DNA from: Rhynchopus sp. YZ270_cl-10
Lineage: Eukaryota; Euglenozoa; Diplonemea; Diplonemida; Diplonemidae
DNA length: 64,000 nucleotides
Assembly (NCBI GenBank): GCA_964035575.1
Contig: OZ037917.1
Span: 1,178,001-1,242,000 of the forward strand
Reading direction: 5' to 3'
Below, piece by piece: positions 58,480 to 64,000 of the stretch. Each line of letters starts with the position of its first letter. The first letter of the stretch is position 1. The position numbers and the translations under genes are program-made. The notes below the pieces were generated by a model. The model did not search any database. It worked only from the letters and a program-made list of their open reading frames with translations, and had not been told where the DNA came from.

Positions 58480-59974
58480 CTTAGCTCCTTAGCTCCTTAG
58501 CTCCTTAGCTCCTTAGCTCCTTAGCTCCTTAGCTCCTTAGCTCCTTAGCTCCTTAGCTCCTTAGCTCCTTAGCTCCTTAGCTCCTTAGCTCCTTAGCTCC
58601 TTAGCTCCTTAGCTCCTTAGCTCCTTAGCTCCTTAGCTCCTTAGCTCCTTAGCTCCTTAGCTCCTTAGCTCCTTAGCTCCTTAGCTCCTTAGCTCCTTAG
58701 CTCCTTAGCTCCTTAGCTCCTTAGCTCCTTAGCTCCTTAGCTCCTTAGCTCCTTAGCTCCTTAGCTCCTTAGCTCCTTAGCTCCTTAGCTCCTTAGCTCC
58801 TTAGCTCCTTAGCTCCTTAGCTCCTTAGCTCCTTAGCTCCTTAGCTCCTTAGCTCCTTAGCTCCTTAGCTCCTTAGCTCCTTAGCTCCTTAGCTCCTTAG
58901 CTCCTTAGCTCCTTAGCTCCTTAGCTCCTTAGCTCCTTAGCTCCTTAGCTCCTTAGCTCCTTAGCTCCTTAGCTCCTTAGCTCCTTAGCTCCTTAGCTCC
59001 TTAGCTCCTTAGCTCCTTAGCTCCTTAGCTCCTTAGCTCCTTAGCTCCTTAGCTCCTTAGCTCCTTAGCTCCTTAGCTCCTTAGCTCCTTAGCTCCTTAG
59101 CTCCTTAGCTCCTTAGCTCCTTAGCTCCTTAGCTCCTTAGCTCCTTAGCTCCTTAGCTCCTTAGCTCCTTAGCTCCTTAGCTCCTTAGCTCCTTAGCTCC
59201 TTAGCTCCTTAGCTCCTTAGCTCCTTAGCTCCTTAGCTCCTTAGCTCCTTAGCTCCTTAGCTCCTTAGCTCCTTAGCTCCTTAGCTCCTTAGCTCCTTAG
59301 CTCCTTAGCTCCTTAGCTCCTTAGCTCCTTAGCTCCTTAGCTCCTTAGCTCCTTAGCTCCTTAGCTCCTTAGCTCCTTAGCTCCTTAGCTCCTTAGCTCC
59401 TTAGCTCCTTAGCTCCTTAGCTCCTTAGCTCCTTAGCTCCTTAGCTCCTTAGCTCCTTAGCTCCTTAGCTCCTTAGCTCCTTAGCTCCTTAGCTCCTTAG
59501 CTCCTTAGCTCCTTAGCTCCTTAGCTCCTTAGCTCCTTAGCTCCTTAGCTCCTTAGCTCCTTAGCTCCTTAGCTCCTTAGCTCCTTAGCTCCTTAGCTCC
59601 TTAGCTCCTTAGCTCCTTAGCTCCTTAGCTCCTTAGCTCCTTAGCTCCTTAGCTCCTTAGCTCCTTAGCTCCTTAGCTCCTTAGCTCCTTAGCTCCTTAG
59701 CTCCTTAGCTCCTTAGCTCCTTAGCTCCTTAGCTCCTTAGCTCCTTAGCTCCTTAGCTCCTTAGCTCCTTAGCTCCTTAGCTCCTTAGCTCCTTAGCTCC
59801 TTAGCTCCTTAGCTCCTTAGCTCCTTAGCTCCTTAGCTCCTTAGCTCCTTAGCTCCTTAGCTCCTTAGCTCCTTAGCTCCTTAGCTCCTTAGCTCCTTAG
59901 CTCCTTAGCTCCTTAGCTCCTTAGCTCCTTAGCTCCTTAGCTCCTTAGCTCCTTAGCTCCTTAGCTCCTTAGCT
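58480..59974. repeat. Perfect 8-bp satellite, (CTTAGCTC)~187
   Basis: About 1495 bp of CTTAGCTC units, head to tail, with no interruption or substitution that I can find. The complementary strand is GAGCTAAG. The unit contains AGCT, so each strand can pair with shifted copies. The printed length may be limited by read length or assembly. Confidence 0.97.
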
Positions 59975-61099
59975 TGGTACGTATGGGGAAGAGTCCTAAA
60001 AAACCTTAGTTCACGGATGCTGCCAGATCTGGCCAGATTTGGGGGCCAATTTCCCAGATCTGGCTCGTTTTCCAGATGTGGAGATCTTGTTTCCAGATCT
60101 GGCCAGATCTTTTTTTTTTTTTTTTTTTTTGGTGTTGTTCAACTTAGCCCTAGGCTCGCTTTTTTTATCTACATCCAGTGACAGAGGGGGTACTTACTAG
60201 TCAAGCGAGTATGTAAACAGCTAGATGTCCAGACAAGGGCACTTTACTATTGTACTGGCAAGACAGTGCCTGAAAACACAGTTAGTGGCACTAAAATAGA
60301 AAGCATGTGGGACAACTACAACCAACACTTCCCTGCAAATAAGCAAAAGGGTAGTATGTGAGTGCAATTTTTCCCAAAAGGAAAAGGGGAGGGGATGGGA
60401 CGGGAGGGTTGCTCTGTCTACCGGTGTAGTTTTATTTTGCTTTGTCTTGGGGAGGGGAGGGGAGGAGAAGGAGGGGATTGAGTGAGCCGTTTCCTCTGTA
60501 ACACACAAACAAATAAAAAGGAAGTTCCATAATCTTTTTAGTAGTTTTCTTTTTGGTGAAAATTTTTGAGAACTTCAGTAAGTGTGACCTGACCCGACTG
60601 ACTGACACCCAAAGGGGAAAACAACAATAACGCACAACAAAGGTCTTGTGCTTACCTGTGGTGGTTTTGAAAAATGAAAAATTGAAATTGACCTTCACAA
60701 GGTAAAAATGAAAAACTAAAGGAGTGAAAAAAGGAACTCAAAGGACAAGAGTTCTGTACAAACTCTACTCTACTGCACAATCTATAAAAGTGGCCCAATG
60801 GCTCCTGATGCCACTGGCCTGGCTCTTAGACAGGTCTTACTCCGAGACTGCCCTCTACCCTCAGAGCCTCGTCCAAGGGGTAAGGGCCGTCGCTGGGGTA
60901 GACCCGTCCTAGCCAGCAGCCAACCAAAAATATTAACAAATAGGAAGGGGGGCGGAAAGGGGGGAAAGGGGGGGCAAACCCCAAAGGATGAAAAGAACAA
61001 AAAACACAAAATAAAAAGGGTTAAAAATAAACATGGGGCAAACTGTCATTCTCTACACGCTTCTACACACACACTCTCACCCTCTAACTCTCTAACTCT
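59975..61099. other. Spacer between satellite and the OTU gene
   Basis: Contains palindromic CCAGATCTGG repeats (60023-60110), a 20-bp T-run and a purine/G-rich tract near 60945-60975. CTCTAACT microsatellite units occur at about 61078-61103. A GGCCTGGCTCTTAGACAGG stretch near 60818 is unexplained. No credible gene. Confidence 0.6.
60023..60110. repeat. CCAGATCTGG palindrome cluster
   Basis: Five copies or near-copies of CCAGATCTGG/CCAGATTTGG/CCAGATGTGG, two joined as CCAGATCTGGCCAGATCT. Confidence 0.75.
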
Positions 61100-63967
61100 C
61101 TAATTCTTTTTATTCCCCTTTTTCCCCTTCCTTCCTCCGCTCTGTCTCCCCTTCTGTCCACCACCGCGACCATTGCGCCCTCTCTGCACCTCCTGGGGCG
61201 AGAGCACATGCTGCGTCGCTTGTGCCACTGCGTCGGTGAACACGTTCGACGTGTTGGACCTACCCTGAGCTGCATGGCGCTGGGGTCCTTTGGGAGCTGG
61301 GGAAGGAGCAGGTTGGGCGGAGGAGGTTGCATTGCCACGGCCTGCCGATGAGGAGGAGGAAGAAGTGGAGACTGCAGGTTGGGCGATGGAGGTTGTAGTG
61401 CCACGGCCTGCAGAGGTGGAGGAAGAAGAAGAAGAAGAGGAGGCTTGAGGTTGTCGGCCTATTCCCTCTCAAGCCGCTCGTGCCTCATTCTCCCTCCTTG
61501 TACTCTCCGCTGCAAAGGCCTGCCCCCTACTGCTCCGGTTGTCCGTCAGGGCATGCAACGTCGACTTTGCCTTGCACTTTTCCTGAACCGACCACTCATG
61601 CAAACCCACCACCTTCATCACCTCATACCACTGAGTGAAAGTAGCGGTAGAGAGGGGGAGTGACAACAAGGGTCTGCCATCCTGTTTCTCTCCCTGACGG
61701 TAGTGGAACAGGGAGATCCACTTCGTCACAGAAGAAGGCACCGGCGACCCCATGGTGAGGCACGGGAAAAGACCCCCCCTCTCCGTCCGCTCCTCCTCCG
61801 TCCACATCCAAGCCTCGCTCTGCGCCCTCAGCAATTCCCTCACCCTCGCTTGCTTCTTCTGGTCAGGGATGCCTTCCACTGACAGAGAATGCGAGCGATC
61901 CGCCCCCTCCATCGCGGTGTCGAGGTCCTCCTCCTGCTCCTGCTCATCATCATCCATCTCCTCCACCTTCACACGCACCTCGGTGTCTGCCGCCTCGGCC
62001 TGTCGCCCCACCTCCTCCTCCAGCTGATCCCGAGAAGGGGTTCCCCAGCTGACCCTGCCTTCCCGAACGACGATGACCGCGCTGGTCTTGCCCCAGGTAT
62101 CGCAGTATCCGGCCTCCCCTGCTATCTTCCTAACCGCCTGACGGGCGACCACCGACTCCGGGCAATCACCGTCCCCCTCCCCGTTCCCACTCCACGGCTG
62201 CTGTGTCGCCCAGCAGTACAGGAACTCGCCCGGGCACGGAGAAGCACCTTGAGGACCAAAGAGAGCCATCCAGTCGCCGACACAGTCAGGTTCGAGTCCT
62301 TCAGGGTCGTCGCCCACCGCTCTCCGCACCGCATGGCAGGGGAGGAATAGCCGCCCTTCGCACACCACCCCAAAGCACCGCCCGTATGCCACCATGCGTT
62401 CTGCCTCCAGCTGTCGGGAGAGGTTCACCGCCGTCAACAACAGAGTGGTCGCCTTCTGCTCCGACTCATGCTTAGCTGCGATGGCGTAATGCCTCTCGCA
62501 GCGTTGCCTGTCATACTCCGCCCGGAGCGACTCTCCTGCTTCGGGGTGCCGATCGCAGTCTTCCAAGTACTGCGCATGCATCTTCTTCGCGTCCTCTGCG
62601 AGTTCCCGCTTGTGCCTGGCGGTCAGCTCCTCCACACGATGCCTGTCCGCCGCCTTCGCCTGGTCCAGACGCACATTCTGTTCCTCCAGGAAACGACTCA
62701 ACTCCTGCTGGCGGTCGCCAAAAGTGCCCCGAAGCGCGGCCAAATCCGGTCCCCACGACCGACGATGCTCCCGCCGTACCTCCAGGGCTTGCTGCCACGC
62801 GTCCGACGCACGCTGCAACGCTTCCTTCTTATCCTGGTCCGCCTTTTGTTGTTGCTGCTTCTGCTGTTTCCGTTGCTTCTCGTGCTTCTGCTGCTTCTGT
62901 TCTGCCTGCTGCCCCTCTTCGCCCGCCATTGGCGTGTCTACCTCCTCGACGTCCTCGCCCTCGGGAGCTGGCACTGCTGGAGAAGGAGCCCGTTTAGGTG
63001 GTGGGTCTCCGCTCCCCTCCGCAGAGGCAGCCTGAGCCGGAACATTCGAGTGCAAAAAAGACAGGGCACTGAAGTATTCCGCCCTGCCAATTTGCGACAG
63101 AGGGCAGTGCTTGGACCCCTGAGCGCAGTGCAGACATGCCAAGCCACCACACGTGTGACAGCAGAAGTGTGCGTCCGACGCATCGAAGAGCTTGCTGCAT
63201 TGTTCGCACTGCAGGAAAGTGTTCGACGCCTCCGCCTCCCTCGCTCCCACAAAAGCCATGGGGCGCTCTGACTGGCACTCCCCCTTACCACCTGTGGCCT
63301 CAAAAGACAGGATGTGCTGCTGCAGAGCCGGGACCATGGTGAGGGGCTCGTAGTGTCCCGGGATACTGCCGGATCCATCTGCCGCATCCTGATCACCCGA
63401 GTGGAGGAGAAGGACCACTGCCTTAGGCCGTTTTCTTGGCACCATCAGAGAAGGGCGGGCGAACTCGTTGAGGATGACCACAGATACCTCAAGAGCCTCC
63501 CCTGCCCCCGCCACTGCAATGGCATCCGCCCACGTACGCTGGTCTCCTCTGTCCCCACTCGTCATCAGCCGCTGCCAGACCCCAAAATTAGGGACAGCCG
63601 CACTCGACAGATCAGCGCGGCCCTGGACCTTCTTCACTGCCGCCTGGCGCAGACCCTCCACCGTCAAATCCGTGCGCCCAGTGGCGAAGAGCAAAGCCTC
63701 AAAAGCACAGTCCCCCGCCACAAACGACCAAGTCACCTTCGAGGCTCCCAGCTTGGCCGCCTGCTCCGTCGCCCGAGGCCTCTGCGCTGCCGGGCACTCA
63801 CGCAAAAACTCCCACTCACGCACCACATCGAGACCAGGCCCTTCCGGAATCACGGTGGCCGAATCGAACCTCCCGGTCCGCTTCCTCGGTGGCTCCACGT
63901 GGTCCGGCTTCACGTCCCTCTTGCGCTTCCCCTGCTGCTCCTCCGTTCGGTCTGCAGGACGACTCAT
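61100..63967 (-). CDS. OTU-type cysteine protease / zinc-finger / coiled-coil protein (832 aa, frame continuing after TGA)
   Basis: ATG at 63967 gives 832 residues to TGA at 61471-61469. Basic N-terminus (GKRKRDVK, PPRKR) could be a nuclear signal. Residues about 80-210 match an OTU deubiquitinase-like fold: GDCAFEAL with Asp86 and Cys87, the W-ADAIAVAGAGEALEVSVVIL segment, and GHYEPL with His205. A Cys/His cluster at 254-288 (CEQC ... HFCCHTCGG ... CLHCAQGSKHC) is a zinc finger. About 365-540 is a Gln/Lys/Arg/Glu coiled coil. After the TGA the same frame stays open for 122 codons to TAG at 61100-61102. It encodes Ser runs, two SAGRG-x-x-TS-x-AQPA repeats and an RG-rich basic tail (RGRNGRGGGQKGRQSGGRKG). 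It could be a host gene or the first frame of a retroelement, where OTU domains also occur. No RT is visible here; the upstream flank is outside the window. Confidence 0.78.
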
Positions 63968-64000
63968 ATCGTCGTCAGGGTTCGCATCGTCACAGAGAGG

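Overview
The window reads as nuclear DNA of a unicellular, probably flagellated eukaryote. Coding regions are GC-rich with a strong third-position G/C bias, and they are separated by AT-rich spacers full of poly-T/poly-A runs. Introns are few and short (56 to 199 bp, mostly starting GTATGT and ending AG). The products are eukaryotic: a ubiquitin-like protein, a secreted cathepsin-L-type protease, cytosolic-type SHMT, signal-peptide and type I membrane proteins, an axonemal SAXO-type protein and NACHT/WD40 proteins. I cannot name the species. Every gene except the last one (OTU protein, 61.5-64 kb) runs on the + strand.

Layout. 0-7.1 kb: 3' end of a ubiquitin-like gene, a papain-family protease, and a 1612-residue secreted protein of unknown function. 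7.1-13.4 kb: gene-free spacer with a 1.08-kb hAT-like element, an ~800-bp dispersed repeat, long hairpins and a 3 x 265-bp tandem repeat. 13.4-15.1 kb: SHMT copy 1 (four exons). 15.1-17.3 kb: spacer. 17.4-21.4 kb: secreted protein with ten four-cysteine (CUB-like) modules. 21.4-28.1 kb: spacer with a second hAT-like element and many short hairpin repeats. 28.1-31.6 kb: cysteine-rich type I membrane protein. 33.4-43.2 kb: a cluster of NLR-like genes. 43.2-48 kb: repeats and a 3.26-kb transposon with perfect 20-bp terminal inverted repeats and subterminal palindromes, which carries a degraded LINE. 48-49.7 kb: SHMT copy 2, same protein as copy 1. 49.7-52 kb: spacer with a third hAT-like element. 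52.1-56.4 kb: four-exon proline-rich/coiled-coil protein. 57.1-58.1 kb: WW-domain plus SAXO-like microtubule protein. 58.5-60 kb: about 187 perfect copies of an 8-bp unit. 61.1-64 kb, - strand: OTU-protease/zinc-finger protein with an open reading-frame continuation beyond its TGA.

The most notable system is the 33.4-43.2 kb cluster. It combines ankyrin repeats, an arginine-type mono-ADP-ribosyltransferase (R / STS / ExE motifs), a NACHT NTPase (Walker A GEGGSGKT, Walker B VVLVLDSLDE), pentapeptide-like repeats and WD40 propellers. This is a plausible sensor-switch-effector receptor. The NACHT parts of the copies are almost identical, while the ART active-site region and the WD40 sensors differ. 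All three NACHT-to-sensor junctions are interrupted, so which products are made needs transcript evidence.

A second theme is the spacers. At least six families of short repeats, most able to form hairpins, recur across 64 kb, and as far as I can read always in the same (+) orientation as the genes. Three non-autonomous hAT-like elements have perfect 8-bp target duplications.
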